A stretch of DNA of 64,000 bases, from NCBI GenBank assembly GCA_025934435.1, contig JAICYB010000002.1, positions 1 to 64,000 of the forward strand. The letters run 5' to 3'. Below the pieces are notes generated by a model. That model worked only from the letters and a program-made list of their open reading frames with translations, did no database searches and was not told the DNA's origin. Source of the stretch: Actinomycetes bacterium (GTDB taxonomy: Bacteria > Actinomycetota > JAICYB01). Of this stretch, positions 34,006 through 42,367 are shown in pieces. Made by a program: the position numbers and the translations under genes. Position 1 is the first letter of the stretch, and each line of letters starts with the position of its first letter.

Positions 34006-35540
34006 TGCCAGAAGTGGCGGACCCCCGTGAAGACCATCGCGAGACCGGCTTGGTCGGCGGCGGCGATCACTTCGTCGTCTCGGACCGAACCGCCCGGTTG
34101 GATGATCGCCGTGCATCCGGCCGCCGCGCCGACCTCGATGTTGTCCGGGAACGGGAAGAGGGCTTCGGACGCGGCGACGGAACCCTTCGCGCGGTCGCCC
34201 GCGCGCTTCACCGCGATCTCGAATGCTTCGACGCGCGACATCTGGCCGGCGCCGATCCCGATCGCTTGCTTACCGTTCGCGAGCACGACGGAGTTCGACT
34301 TCACGCGCGCGCAGACCGTCCACGCGAACATGAGGTCGACCCATTCCTCGGCGGACGGTTCACGCTTCGTGACGACCTTCATCTGATAGCGGTCGTCGCC
34401 GAGCATGTCCGTCGTCTGCACGAGCAGGCCCCCGGAGATCGACTTCACGTCGACGGCGTCGAGCGCCCACCGCTCGGCGGGCAGCCGCATGAGCCTGAGG
34501 TTCTTCCGCTTGCGCAGCAGTTCGAGGGCGTCGGGTTCGAACTCGGGAGCGACGATGCACTCGACGAACAGGTCGGCCTCGCGGATCTGCTCGACGACGC
34601 CCATCGTCACGGGACGGTTCAGACCGATGATCCCGCCGAACGCCGAGCGCGTGTCGCACTCGAACGCCAGCCGGTACGCCTCGTCGATGTCACTCCCGAT
34701 CGCGACGCCGCACGGAGAGGTGTGCTTCACGATGCACGCCGCCGGTTCGGTGAACGCCGTCGACAGCCGGAAGGCCGCGTCGAGGTCGAGGTAGTTGATG
34801 TACGAGAGCTCTTTGCCTTGGAGCTGCTCGGCGAACGCTATCCCGCCGGACGCGCCGACGAGTTTGTACGCGGCGGCTCGCTGGTGCGGGTTCTCGCCGT
34901 AGCGGAGGATCTCGATGATCTCGGCGGAAACGTTGATCCGTTCGAGGAATTCCTCCCCGCCGAACCAACGTGCGATCGCGCCGTCGTAGGCCGACAGGTG
35001 CGCAAACGTCTTCGCCGCGAGACGCCGGCGGAACTCGAGCGTGAGTCCGCCTTCTTTCAGCTGCTCGATGATCGACTCGTAGTCCTCGACGTCGACGACC
35101 GGCGCGACCGAGGCGAAGTTCTTCGCCGCGGCCCGGAGCATCGACGGACCCCCGACGTCGATCAACGCGATGGCGTCCTTCTCGGACGTTTCCGCCGAAA
35201 CGTTCTTGTCGAAGGGATAGAGGTTGCACACAACGAGATCGATCGGTGCGATCTCGTGCGACGCGATGGTTTCCATGTGTTCGGGCTTCGTCCGGTCGGC
35301 GAGGATGCCGCCGTGGAGGCGCGGGTGGAGCGTCTTGACGCGCCCGTCGAGCATCTCTGGGAAGCCGGTGACGTCGGAGACTTCGGTGACGGGAAGACCG
35401 GCTTCAGCGATCGCCGAAGCCGTTCCGCCGGACGAGACGATGTCGGCGCCGGCGTCGACGAGCGCCCGCGCCAGGTCGATGAGGCCCGACTTGTCGTGTA
35501 CCGAGATCAACGCGCGGCGAACGGGAACGCGGTCAGTCAT
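34002..35540 (-). CDS. purH: Bifunctional AICAR transformylase / IMP cyclohydrolase
   Basis: 512 aa. N-terminal IMP cyclohydrolase (about 5-140: RALISVHDKSGLIDLARAL, SSGGTASAIAEAG, DGRVKTLHPRLHGGIL) and C-terminal AICAR transformylase (RYGENPHQRAA, the KHTSPCG catalytic motif, SNSVVLANGKQAIGIGAGQ, HFWH at the end). Performs the last two steps of purine synthesis. ATG 35540 is chosen because the family N-terminus starts there; it overlaps the purN stop by 8 bp, so purN-purH form an operon, with the methyltransferase gene coupled downstream. Confidence 0.97.
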   Translation of the reverse strand: MTDRVPVRRALISVHDKSGLIDLARALVDAGADIVSSGGTASAIAEAGLPVTEVSDVTGFPEMLDGRVKTLHPRLHGGILADRTKPEHMETIASHEIAPIDLVVCNLYPFDKNVSAETSEKDAIALIDVGGPSMLRAAAKNFASVAPVVDVEDYESIIEQLKEGGLTLEFRRRLAAKTFAHLSAYDGAIARWFGGEEFLERINVSAEIIEILRYGENPHQRAAAYKLVGASGGIAFAEQLQGKELSYINYLDLDAAFRLSTAFTEPAACIVKHTSPCGVAIGSDIDEAYRLAFECDTRSAFGGIIGLNRPVTMGVVEQIREADLFVECIVAPEFEPDALELLRKRKNLRLMRLPAERWALDAVDVKSISGGLLVQTTDMLGDDRYQMKVVTKREPSAEEWVDLMFAWTVCARVKSNSVVLANGKQAIGIGAGQMSRVEAFEIAVKRAGDRAKGSVAASEALFPFPDNIEVGAAAGCTAIIQPGGSVRDDEVIAAADQAGLAMVFTGVRHFWH

Positions 35541-36189
35541 CACGAAGTCCCGGCGGCAGCGAGCCGGCCCACACCGGGTCGGCAACGTCGCGTTCGATCA
35601 ACACTTTCCTTCCCTCCGTTCGAAGCGCTCCTTCGGCGAAGAGTTTCAACGCCTTCGGGTAGATCGCGTACTCGGCCAGATGGATCTTCCGTTCGAACGA
35701 TTCGAATGTATCGTCCGGCGTGATATCGACGGCCCGCTGCAGCACGATCGGTCCGGCGTCGAGCTCTTCGGTCACGAAGTGGATCGAAACGCCCGACGTC
35801 TTCACGCCCCATTCCCATGCGTCCTCGATGGGATGCGCGCCGGCGAAGGCTGGGAGCAGTGATGGGTGCACATTGAACGCGCGCCCGTCCATGGCCTTGC
35901 AGTACGGGCGTCCAAGGATGCGCATGTAACCGGCATGGCACGCGAACTCGATCGCGCGCTGTTCGTAGTGCTCGAGAAAGATCTCATCGCGCTGCTCTCG
36001 CGTGAGTCCTTTGTGGTCGACGAAGACCCCTTCGACTCCGGCCTTCGCCGCACGCTCGAGGACCCCCGAGTCCTGCTTGTTCGTGATCACGCAGACGATC
36101 TCGGCGTCGACGTAGCCCGAGGCGCAGGCATCCTGGAGAGCCTGGAAGTTCGTTCCGTTGCCCGATGCGAGGACGGCGACCCGGAGCAT
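35533..36189 (-). CDS. purN: Phosphoribosylglycinamide formyltransferase
   Basis: 218 aa. Starts with LRVAVLASGNGTNFQAL (phosphate-binding loop). The catalytic Asn and His lie in FNVHPSLLPAFAGAHP and the Asp in TEELDAGPIVLQR. Transfers a formyl group from 10-formyl-tetrahydrofolate to GAR in purine synthesis. The ATG at 36189 has no good ribosome site, but a TAGGTT -10 ends exactly 7 bases upstream, so a leaderless start is likely. Divergent from the zinc-ribbon gene and co-transcribed with purH. Confidence 0.97.
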   Translation of the reverse strand: MLRVAVLASGNGTNFQALQDACASGYVDAEIVCVITNKQDSGVLERAAKAGVEGVFVDHKGLTREQRDEIFLEHYEQRAIEFACHAGYMRILGRPYCKAMDGRAFNVHPSLLPAFAGAHPIEDAWEWGVKTSGVSIHFVTEELDAGPIVLQRAVDITPDDTFESFERKIHLAEYAIYPKALKLFAEGALRTEGRKVLIERDVADPVWAGSLPPGLRDD

Positions 36190-36260
36190 CGCGCCGAACC
36201 TAGCACCTCCCACAGACTCGGGCTGGCCAGGGCTTGGATAGCGGGGTATCCTGGACACCT

Positions 36261-36572
36261 ATGACGGTCTCGAGCATCGAGGCCCGCGAGGTCTCGGTCG
36301 CCGGTCACCAGCTGCGGTGCCAAGTCTGCGATTTCACGCGGTTCTTCCGCCGTGAAGCCAGGCTCTCGACCGGCGCCTCCGCGTTCGGCCAGGATTGGAC
36401 GAACTCGAAGGCCGAGTGCTTCGTCTGCGAGCAATGCGGATACGTCCACTGGTTCGTCCGGACACCGCACGTAGCGTCCTCGCCGGAGGACACCTCACTC
36501 GCCGTCGAGATCGAGACCCTGCGCCGCCGCCTCGAAGCGGAGTACGACTCGGAGCTCGAGCACACCCACTAG
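36261..36572 (+). CDS. Small zinc-ribbon protein, function unknown
   Basis: 103 aa. Two CXXC knuckles, CQVC (about residue 22) and CEQC (about 58), separated by a segment with FFRREARLST and DWTNSKAE, fit a zinc ribbon. The C-terminal third is a charged helix (LAVEIETLRRRLEAEYDSELE). Such proteins may bind nucleic acid or act in assembly, but no family is recognised. A TATCCT -10 ends 8 bases before the ATG, so a leaderless transcript is likely. Confidence 0.7.
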   Translation: MTVSSIEAREVSVAGHQLRCQVCDFTRFFRREARLSTGASAFGQDWTNSKAECFVCEQCGYVHWFVRTPHVASSPEDTSLAVEIETLRRRLEAEYDSELEHTH

Positions 36573-37537
36573 GTCCGCTCGCGGCGCCGGAAGAAACCGA
36601 ACCACAGGGCCGCGCCCGCGCACACCGCGATCACCAGAGCCGCGATCGTCGCCGCCACCTTCCTGCTCGTTGACAGCGGCCGCGCCCGGACGGGGCGCGC
36701 AACGGCGCTCGGATGCGACCGAAGCTCGATCGTCGCTTCGGCGGACCGGACAATCGTCCCGGACCGAAGCGTGATCACGGCCTTCCACGGCCCATCCGGA
36801 AGGTCCTTTCGGAGCGGGACGGTCACCGGCTCCGACTGGCGGATACCGAGGGTCGTCCCGAGACGGGCGTCGAAGGGCCCGGCGGACGCACCACCGGGTC
36901 CGTCCGAAAGCTGGAGCGTTCCGCTCATATCGATCGCCCGGCCCCCGGTGTTGCGGACGCGCGCGTAGACGATGGGGGTTCCGTCCTCGATCCGTCCGGC
37001 TTGGAGCGAGTCGATCACGAAATCCGAACGCGGCTCCGCACCGCCGCTGACCGAGAGGTACATCCGGATGCCCACGCGGTTCACGGAGCCCGGGCCCGCA
37101 AGCTCGGCCCACACGACCCCGTAACGTTCGCCACCGGACGCCGTCTTCGGTACGGCGATCGTGACCTCGGCCGCGCCTTCCTTCCCGTTCGGGACGACGA
37201 GCGACGAAGGCGAGACGGTGGTCCAGGTCGCGACGTCGTTGCCGCCTCGCCCCTCGGACGGTATGAAGGCACCCCCCGCGATCGTGGCCGCACCGGCGTA
37301 GAGCGTGATCGTCCGCGCCGCGCCCGTGTTGTTCTGCACGCCGATCTTCCGGTGGATCGTGTCGCCCGGATGGAGGTCGTCGACGATGTAGATCCGGGCC
37401 CGCGGGTCGCTGCGGCGGTTCGACGGCGCTTCGAGAAGCTGGATCCCGATGCTGCCTTTCGGAGTCGTGGCCGCGAACGCGAGCAGCGGAACGGAGACGA
37501 CCCCGGCGATCAAGAAGACCGCGACCGCTCGTCGCAT
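36569..37537 (-). CDS. WxL-interacting-like (DUF916-type) membrane-anchored surface protein
   Basis: 322 aa. Signal peptide (about 1-23), then an Ig-like domain with LHPGDTIHRKIGVQNNTGAARTITLYAG, as in the peptidoglycan-binding domain of WxLIP proteins, a second beta domain (about 165-270) with YARVRNTGGRAIDMSGTLQL, and a C-terminal membrane helix (about 292-312) closed by FFRRRERT. WxLIP proteins in Firmicutes work with WxL proteins that bind peptidoglycan; the neighbouring upstream gene encodes a WxL-like protein 9 bp away. The fit is by architecture and motif, not by close identity. Confidence 0.75.
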   Translation of the reverse strand: MRRAVAVFLIAGVVSVPLLAFAATTPKGSIGIQLLEAPSNRRSDPRARIYIVDDLHPGDTIHRKIGVQNNTGAARTITLYAGAATIAGGAFIPSEGRGGNDVATWTTVSPSSLVVPNGKEGAAEVTIAVPKTASGGERYGVVWAELAGPGSVNRVGIRMYLSVSGGAEPRSDFVIDSLQAGRIEDGTPIVYARVRNTGGRAIDMSGTLQLSDGPGGASAGPFDARLGTTLGIRQSEPVTVPLRKDLPDGPWKAVITLRSGTIVRSAEATIELRSHPSAVARPVRARPLSTSRKVAATIAALVIAVCAGAALWFGFFRRRERT

Positions 37538-37546
37538 CCTTAGGTT

Positions 37547-38077
37547 CTACGCGACGGAGTGCGTGACCGTACCGGTATAGGTGCCGGCGACCTGCGACGC
37601 CTGGAGCGTGAAGGTCAGGGTGGGATTCCAGCTCGCACTGTTGTTGCCGATGCCGGCCGTCAGCGTTGCCGCCGCTCGGCTCGTCGAGAGTGTCGCTCCG
37701 AGCTGCGGCGTGAAGACGCCGGCGCCGCTCGTACTGAGGAGGCCGGAGGCGTACGAAACGCTCGCGTTCGTCACCTTCTCGTTCGACGTGCCGCCGCCGG
37801 TCGTGAAGTCCGTGGACGAAACGGTCGCCGTCCACGACGCGACGAGCGCGCCGCGCGTATCCGTCACCGTGACCGTCCCGAGCTGTGCCGAGAAGGACGG
37901 ATCACCGGCGTTCACCGTCGGATTCCCGAGATTGGACGACGCGGGGGCCGAGATCGAGAGCGTCCCGGCGGCGAGCAGGAACGTCGTCGGCGTTGTCGCG
38001 GCGTTCGCGAACGGTCCGAACATGGCGATCGCCGCAAGCGCAACACCGCACGCGAGAACTCTGCGAATCGTTCCCAT
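37547..38077 (-). CDS. Secreted WxL-like surface protein
   Basis: 176 aa. Signal peptide (about 1-26, ending NAAT). The mature part is a beta-sandwich with SASNLG-like start, a tryptophan strand LVASWTATVSSTDFTT and a C-terminal SWNPTLTFTLQASQVAGTYTGTVTHSV that parallels the closing strands of WxL domains (IPAxxxAGTYTAT). The W-x-L motif is altered (WTA and WNP). Together with the DUF916-like protein just downstream it probably forms a cell-surface complex. A hairpin can mask its ribosome site (see 38086). Confidence 0.7.
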   Translation of the reverse strand: MGTIRRVLACGVALAAIAMFGPFANAATTPTTFLLAAGTLSISAPASSNLGNPTVNAGDPSFSAQLGTVTVTDTRGALVASWTATVSSTDFTTGGGTSNEKVTNASVSYASGLLSTSGAGVFTPQLGATLSTSRAAATLTAGIGNNSASWNPTLTFTLQASQVAGTYTGTVTHSVA

Positions 38078-38085
38078 CGGAGCCT

Positions 38086-38103
38086 TCTCCTCTTCGTAGG
38101 AGA
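38086..38103 (-). promoter_or_regulatory. Hairpin able to mask the ribosome site of the WxL-like gene
   Basis: On the minus strand TCTCCT pairs with AGGAGA around a 6-base loop (ACGAAG). The AGGAGA arm is the Shine-Dalgarno, 8 bases before the ATG at 38077. It could lower translation or be a regulated switch. Confidence 0.4.
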
Positions 38104-38125
38104 GTCGGCCCCCGGGCCCGGCGGT

Positions 38126-39007
38126 TTAGAGCTTCGCGATGGCGTCCTGCATCAGGTCGCCGACCTCCGAAGGGGTGCGTCCGACTCGGACGCCTTTGGC
38201 TTCGAGCGCGTTCGCCTTGCCTTCGGCGGTGCCGGACGAACCCGTGACGATCGCACCCGCGTGTCCCATGCGCTTGCCGGGCGGCGCGGAGAATCCGGCG
38301 ATGTACGCGACGACCGGCTTCGACATCTTGTCCGCGATGAAATCCGCGGCACGTTCCTCGGCGTCGCCGCCGATCTCGCCGATCATGACAACGGCTTTCG
38401 TGTCGGGGTCGGCTTCGAACCGCGACAGCATGTCGATGAAGTTGGATCCCACGATGGGATCCCCGCCGATGCCGACGCAGGTCGTCTGACCGATGCCGCG
38501 TGTCGTGAGCTCGTTGATGATCTGGTAGGTCAGTGTGCCGGAGCGCGAAACGAGGCCTACGGGACCGGGCGTCGTGATGTCCGGGGCGATGATCCCCATG
38601 TTGCCTTTCCCGGGCGAGATCAATCCCGGGCAATTCGGTCCGATGAGCACGGCGTCGCGTCCCTTGAGGTAGTCGACGGCGAGCATCATCTCCCGGACCG
38701 GGACAGGGTCCGTGATGCACACGATCAGCTCGCAGCCCGCGGCTTCGGCTTCGAGGACCGCGTCGGCCGCGGCGACTCCCGGGACGAAGACGAGGCTCGC
38801 GTTGCAGCCCGTCGCGTCGGCGGCCTCGCTCACCGTGTTGAACACGGGGACGCGGCCGTCGAGAGCGGTTTGTCCGCCCTTACCTGGGGTAACGCCGGCG
38901 ACGATCTTCGTCCCGTAGTCGAGGTTGCGGGTGCCGTGGAAGGTGCCTTCGCGCCCCGTCAGGCCCTGGACGCAGACGCGGGTGTTCTCATTCAGGAGGA
39001 TCGCCAT
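38126..39007 (-). CDS. sucD: Succinyl-CoA synthetase alpha subunit
   Basis: 293 aa, full length. CoA-binding domain ([20 protein letters not shown]), ligase domain with [18 protein letters not shown] and [10 protein letters not shown], and the phosphorylated His in [11 protein letters not shown]. Joins succinate and CoA with nucleotide triphosphate, or the reverse, in the TCA cycle. Unusually it is parted from sucC by two genes, one on the opposite strand, so sucC and sucD cannot be one simple operon here. Confidence 0.97.
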   Translation of the reverse strand: MAILLNENTRVCVQGLTGREGTFHGTRNLDYGTKIVAGVTPGKGGQTALDGRVPVFNTVSEAADATGCNASLVFVPGVAAADAVLEAEAAGCELIVCITDPVPVREMMLAVDYLKGRDAVLIGPNCPGLISPGKGNMGIIAPDITTPGPVGLVSRSGTLTYQIINELTTRGIGQTTCVGIGGDPIVGSNFIDMLSRFEADPDTKAVVMIGEIGGDAEERAADFIADKMSKPVVAYIAGFSAPPGKRMGHAGAIVTGSSGTAEGKANALEAKGVRVGRTPSEVGDLMQDAIAKL

Positions 39008-39087
39008 ATCGCGGCGTAGGTTACCTGTTCAGGACTCTTGCCTTGTAGTTCGCCCGCTTTTCCGCAAACCGCCCGTACGCTGAACGC

Positions 39088-39885
39088 ATGCGGAAAGTAC
39101 TCGTGGTGTTCACGGTGGTGGCAGCGTCCATGATCGGATTCGGCGGACGGAGCGCTTCGGCGGCGAGCATCTTCGGCGGGACGAACCTCGGCGAGCACAT
39201 GCTCGGGACGGCCACCCGCGACATCATGTTCGGCAAAGGCGGCGACGACCGCATCATTGGCGCCGGCGGCAACGACCTCATCTTCGGCGGCGGCGGCGCG
39301 GACAAGCTCATCGGCGCTGCCGGCAACGACACCCTCGTGGACGACGACGGCACCGGCGGTGACGTCCTCCTCGGTGGCTCCGGATTCGACACTCTGTACT
39401 CACTCGACGGCGGCCGCGACAAGCTCGACTGCGGTCCGAACGGCGGCGTCGCGTTCGCCGACCCGCACGACATCGTTCACCGCTGCACGCACGTGATCCG
39501 CAGGACGCGGACCTTCCGAGGATTCAACGTGCGCGTCGCCGGCAACGGCAACAGCACGGTCCGCGGCGGACGCGACCCTTCGATCATCTTCGGACGCAAC
39601 GGCAACGACGTGCTTCGCGGAGGTCGCGACGACGACATGCTGTTCGGCGGCGGCGGGAACGACATCCTCCAAGGATTCCGCGGTGACGACACGTTCATCG
39701 ACGACGACAGCACGCCGAACGAGACGATCGAGACCGGCGGCGACGATGGTGACATCGTCTATGCGGCCGACGGCGCCTCCGGGATCATCGACTGCGTGAA
39801 CCGGCGCGGACGAAGCAGTGACGCGCTGGTCTTCGCGGATGGCAGCGACAGCACGCTCCACTGCAGCCACGTGATCCGCATCTAA
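39088..39885 (+). CDS. Secreted RTX (hemolysin-type calcium-binding) repeat protein
   Basis: 265 aa. Signal peptide (about 1-26, ending SASA). Two blocks of calcium-binding nonapeptides GGxGxDxxx: FGKGGDDRIIGAGGNDLIFGGG and GRNGNDVLRGGRDDDMLFGGGGNDIL. Each block is followed by a cysteine-bearing segment (KLDCGPNGG...HRCTHVIR and IIDCVNRRG...LHCSHVIR), so the protein is an internal duplication. Calcium binding should order a beta-roll outside the cell. A TACGCT -10 ends 6 bases before the ATG (leaderless). Lies between sucD and sucC on the opposite strand. Confidence 0.87.
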   Translation: MRKVLVVFTVVAASMIGFGGRSASAASIFGGTNLGEHMLGTATRDIMFGKGGDDRIIGAGGNDLIFGGGGADKLIGAAGNDTLVDDDGTGGDVLLGGSGFDTLYSLDGGRDKLDCGPNGGVAFADPHDIVHRCTHVIRRTRTFRGFNVRVAGNGNSTVRGGRDPSIIFGRNGNDVLRGGRDDDMLFGGGGNDILQGFRGDDTFIDDDSTPNETIETGGDDGDIVYAADGASGIIDCVNRRGRSSDALVFADGSDSTLHCSHVIRI

Positions 39886-39888
39886 CGG

Positions 39889-40224
39889 TCAGTCGTCGTC
39901 GGGCCTGAGCGGCGTCCACTCGTCGAGGTCGCTCGCGGGCGCGTCGGTTCGCGGCGGTACCGACGGCAGGCGATCCTTGAAGCGGTCCCACGGGTTCTCG
40001 CGTTCGCGCCAGGGTTTCCCGATCCACCGGACGACCGACCGCTTGACGCGCGTTTGCATCGTCGGCTTCTGCTCGGCGCGCGCGAGGAGCTCGTCGATCA
40101 CAGCGTCGTGCGTCCGATCCGATTTCACGGCGGCCGTCTCGATGATGACGACGACGTCGTCCCAGTCTTGATCGAACAGCGCTTCGAGCTTCGAGCGAAC
40201 CGCCGGATCGTCGGCCCTAGCCAC
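39889..40224 (-). CDS. Small hypothetical protein downstream of sucC
   Basis: 111 aa, no signal peptide or membrane segment. N-terminal helical part (SKLEALFDQDWDDVVVIIETAAVK, DAVIDELLARAEQK) and a Pro-rich C-terminus (PWRERENPWDRFKDRLPSVPP). No family recognised. The GTG start overlaps the sucC stop by 8 bp, so it is translationally coupled to sucC. Its stop is 3 bp from the end of the convergent RTX gene. Confidence 0.65.
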   Translation of the reverse strand: MARADDPAVRSKLEALFDQDWDDVVVIIETAAVKSDRTHDAVIDELLARAEQKPTMQTRVKRSVVRWIGKPWRERENPWDRFKDRLPSVPPRTDAPASDLDEWTPLRPDDD

Positions 40225-41353
40225 GAGCCTTTTCTACGGCCGTTTGGGCCGCCTCCCACATCGTCGGCACCGACGTGACGCCGTCGACGTTCGCCTCCTC
40301 GAGGATCTTGCGCCCGGCCTCGGCATTCGTCCCGTCGAGGCGCACGACCATCGGCACCTTCAGCTCGACGCGTGTGAGTGCGTCGAGGATCCCAGTCGCG
40401 ACGAGGTCGCACCGGACGATGCCGCCGAAGATGTTCACGAGGACGGACCGCACCTTCGGATCGGAGAGCACGATCTCGAGTCCGGCGGCGATCTGCTCAC
40501 CGGACGCACCACCGCCGACGTCGAGGAAGTTCGCCGCTTTCCCGCCGGCGAGCTGCACGAGATCGAGCGTCGACATGACGAGTCCGGCCCCGTTGCCCAT
40601 CACACCGACCTCACCGTCGAGCTTCAGATACGCGATGGATTTCTCCTTCGCGATCTTCTCCTGCGGGTCGGTCGTGAGGATGTCGCGGTACTCCTTGTAG
40701 TCGTCGTGGCGGTAGATCGCGTTGTCGTCGACGGAGACCTTCGCGTCGAGCGCGTGGACACGTCCGTCGGTCGTCAAGACGAGCGGGTTGATCTCGACGA
40801 GGGACGCATCACCGTCGAGGAACGCTTCGAACAGTTGTTTGAAGACCGCTTGCGCGCCCTCCTTCGCTTCGTCGTCGAGGCCCGACGTGAGGTAACGTGC
40901 GTGGAACGGTTTGATACCGACGAGCGGGTCGATGTGGATGCGCTTGATCGCATCCGGGTCCTTGTCCGCGACCTCTTCGATGTCGACACCGCCTTGCGCG
41001 GAGCACATCGCCAGCGGACGACCCTCCCGGCGGTCGAGCAGGATCGACGCGTAGTACTCCTTCGCGATGTCGGTCGAGCGCTCCACCCACACGCGCTCGA
41101 CGACGTGTCCTTTGATGTCCATGCCGAGGATCTTCTCGGCGTGCTGCCGGGCTTCGTCCGGTGAGTTCGCGAGCTGGATGCCGCCGGCCTTCCCGCGGCC
41201 CCCGACCTGCACCTGCGCTTTGACGACGACCTGACCACCTATCTCCTTGGCGGCTTGCTCCGCTTCGTCCGGAGTGGAACAGATGCGCCCGTCGGAAACG
41301 GGGATGCCGTACTTCGCGAACACCTGCTTGCCCATGTATTCGAGGAGGTCCAT
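40217..41353 (-). CDS. sucC: ADP-forming succinyl-CoA synthetase beta subunit
   Basis: 378 aa. ATP-grasp N-terminal domain (MDLLEYMGKQVFAKYGIPVS, VVVKAQVQVGGRGKAGGI, VEINPLVLTTDGRVHALDAK) and C-terminal ligase domain with GNGAGLVMSTLDL, FLDVGGGAS and LVNIFGGIVRCD. Partner of SucD. It begins at the base directly after the stop of the B12-binding domain gene, so succinyl-CoA made by methylmalonyl-CoA mutase and its use by SucCD are probably co-expressed. Confidence 0.97.
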   Translation of the reverse strand: MDLLEYMGKQVFAKYGIPVSDGRICSTPDEAEQAAKEIGGQVVVKAQVQVGGRGKAGGIQLANSPDEARQHAEKILGMDIKGHVVERVWVERSTDIAKEYYASILLDRREGRPLAMCSAQGGVDIEEVADKDPDAIKRIHIDPLVGIKPFHARYLTSGLDDEAKEGAQAVFKQLFEAFLDGDASLVEINPLVLTTDGRVHALDAKVSVDDNAIYRHDDYKEYRDILTTDPQEKIAKEKSIAYLKLDGEVGVMGNGAGLVMSTLDLVQLAGGKAANFLDVGGGASGEQIAAGLEIVLSDPKVRSVLVNIFGGIVRCDLVATGILDALTRVELKVPMVVRLDGTNAEAGRKILEEANVDGVTSVPTMWEAAQTAVEKARG

Positions 41354-41758
41354 CTACGCCGCCACTCCGATCTTGGAACGAACCCAGTCGATGATCTCGG
41401 TCGTCGTCGCGCCCGGCGTGAAGATCTCGGCCATGCCGGCGGCCTTCAGCGCGTCGATGTCGTCGGAGGGGATGATCCCGCCGCCGAACACCACGACGTT
41501 GTCCGCCCCGCGCCTGCGTAGCCCCTCGATGATCTTCGGGAACAGCGCCATGTGCGCGCCGGAAAGCGAGGACAGGCCGACGGCGTCCACGTCCTCCTGG
41601 ATCGCCGCTTCGACGATCTGCTCCGGCGTTTGATGGAGGCCGGAGTAGATGACTTCGAAACCGGCGTCACGAAGTGCGCGAGAGACGACCTTCACGCCAC
41701 GGTCATGACCGTCGAGGCCGGCCTTGGCCATGAGGATGCGAACGCGTCCACCCGACAT
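41354..41758 (-). CDS. Methylmalonyl-CoA mutase B12-binding domain subunit
   Basis: 134 aa, a stand-alone cobalamin-binding domain. The DXHXXG motif that supplies the lower axial His to cobalamin is present ([12 protein letters not shown]), with further B12-domain motifs [14 protein letters not shown] and VVFGGGIIP. Small subunits of this kind pair with a separate catalytic mutase subunit, not in the window. It converts, as part of the complex, methylmalonyl-CoA to succinyl-CoA. Abuts sucC without a gap. Confidence 0.92.
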   Translation of the reverse strand: MSGGRVRILMAKAGLDGHDRGVKVVSRALRDAGFEVIYSGLHQTPEQIVEAAIQEDVDAVGLSSLSGAHMALFPKIIEGLRRRGADNVVVFGGGIIPSDDIDALKAAGMAEIFTPGATTTEIIDWVRSKIGVAA

Positions 41759-41788
41759 CAGGGGACCGATGTTACCGGCCCAGAGGCC

Positions 41789-42331
41789 CTACTCGCCGAA
41801 GATGTCGTTCGGACTTTCGGCGATGTTGCAAACGCCCACACCGTCGCGGATCTTCGCGTGCTGCGGATCGAACAGATGGACGAAGAACGTCTCGATCGTC
41901 TGGGGCGACTCGCTGGGGTCGAAGTCGTCTTCCGACGAGACCGTCCCTATCTGGATCACCGCGGTGCGGGCTCCGGCCGCGAAGTCCGCCGTGGGGCTCT
42001 CTTCGTCAGCCTGCGGCTTCTGGACCGGCACGTAGTCACCCAACTCGGCGCTCGCCGTCCCGTCCTCCGTGAAGTAGTGGACGGACGCGGCCTTCTTCGT
42101 GGAGCCGCTCCGGTGGACGATGAACGAGCAGATGTCGCCTTCGGTAACCGTCCTCGCTGCGAACGGTCCCCCGTCCGTCGCATCTCTGATCGACAGGAAC
42201 GGGAACGTGTGCCGATGGTGGCGTGGCTGGGTCCCGCCCGGGCACCCGTTGCAGATGTCTGCCGATGCGGCGGGAACGAGCAGCGCGACGATGAACGCGG
42301 CGATGATGAGCGAGAACGCCTTCCTGCGCAC
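41789..42331 (-). CDS. Secreted Calx-beta-like domain protein
   Basis: 180 aa. Signal peptide (about 1-24, ending ASAD), then a His/Cys-rich stretch (CNGCPGGTQPRHHRH) and one Calx-beta-like domain: VTEGDICSFIVHRSG, VHYFTEDGTASAELGDYVPV, ADFAAGARTAVIQIGT, ETFFVHLFDP. Calx-beta domains bind calcium or act as adhesive modules. The Cys/His run near the N-terminus could bind metal. Probably single-gene unit, 30 bp before the B12-binding gene. Confidence 0.75.
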   Translation of the reverse strand: MRRKAFSLIIAAFIVALLVPAASADICNGCPGGTQPRHHRHTFPFLSIRDATDGGPFAARTVTEGDICSFIVHRSGSTKKAASVHYFTEDGTASAELGDYVPVQKPQADEESPTADFAAGARTAVIQIGTVSSEDDFDPSESPQTIETFFVHLFDPQHAKIRDGVGVCNIAESPNDIFGE

Positions 42332-42367
42332 GGCCTACCCCTTGTCTCTCGGAACTGTCCGGATAGC

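Noticed and set aside
34006-34116. N-terminal extension of the methyltransferase to an ATG inside purH
   Set aside because: Adds 37 Arg-rich residues that overlap purH; the conserved domain starts after the purH stop.
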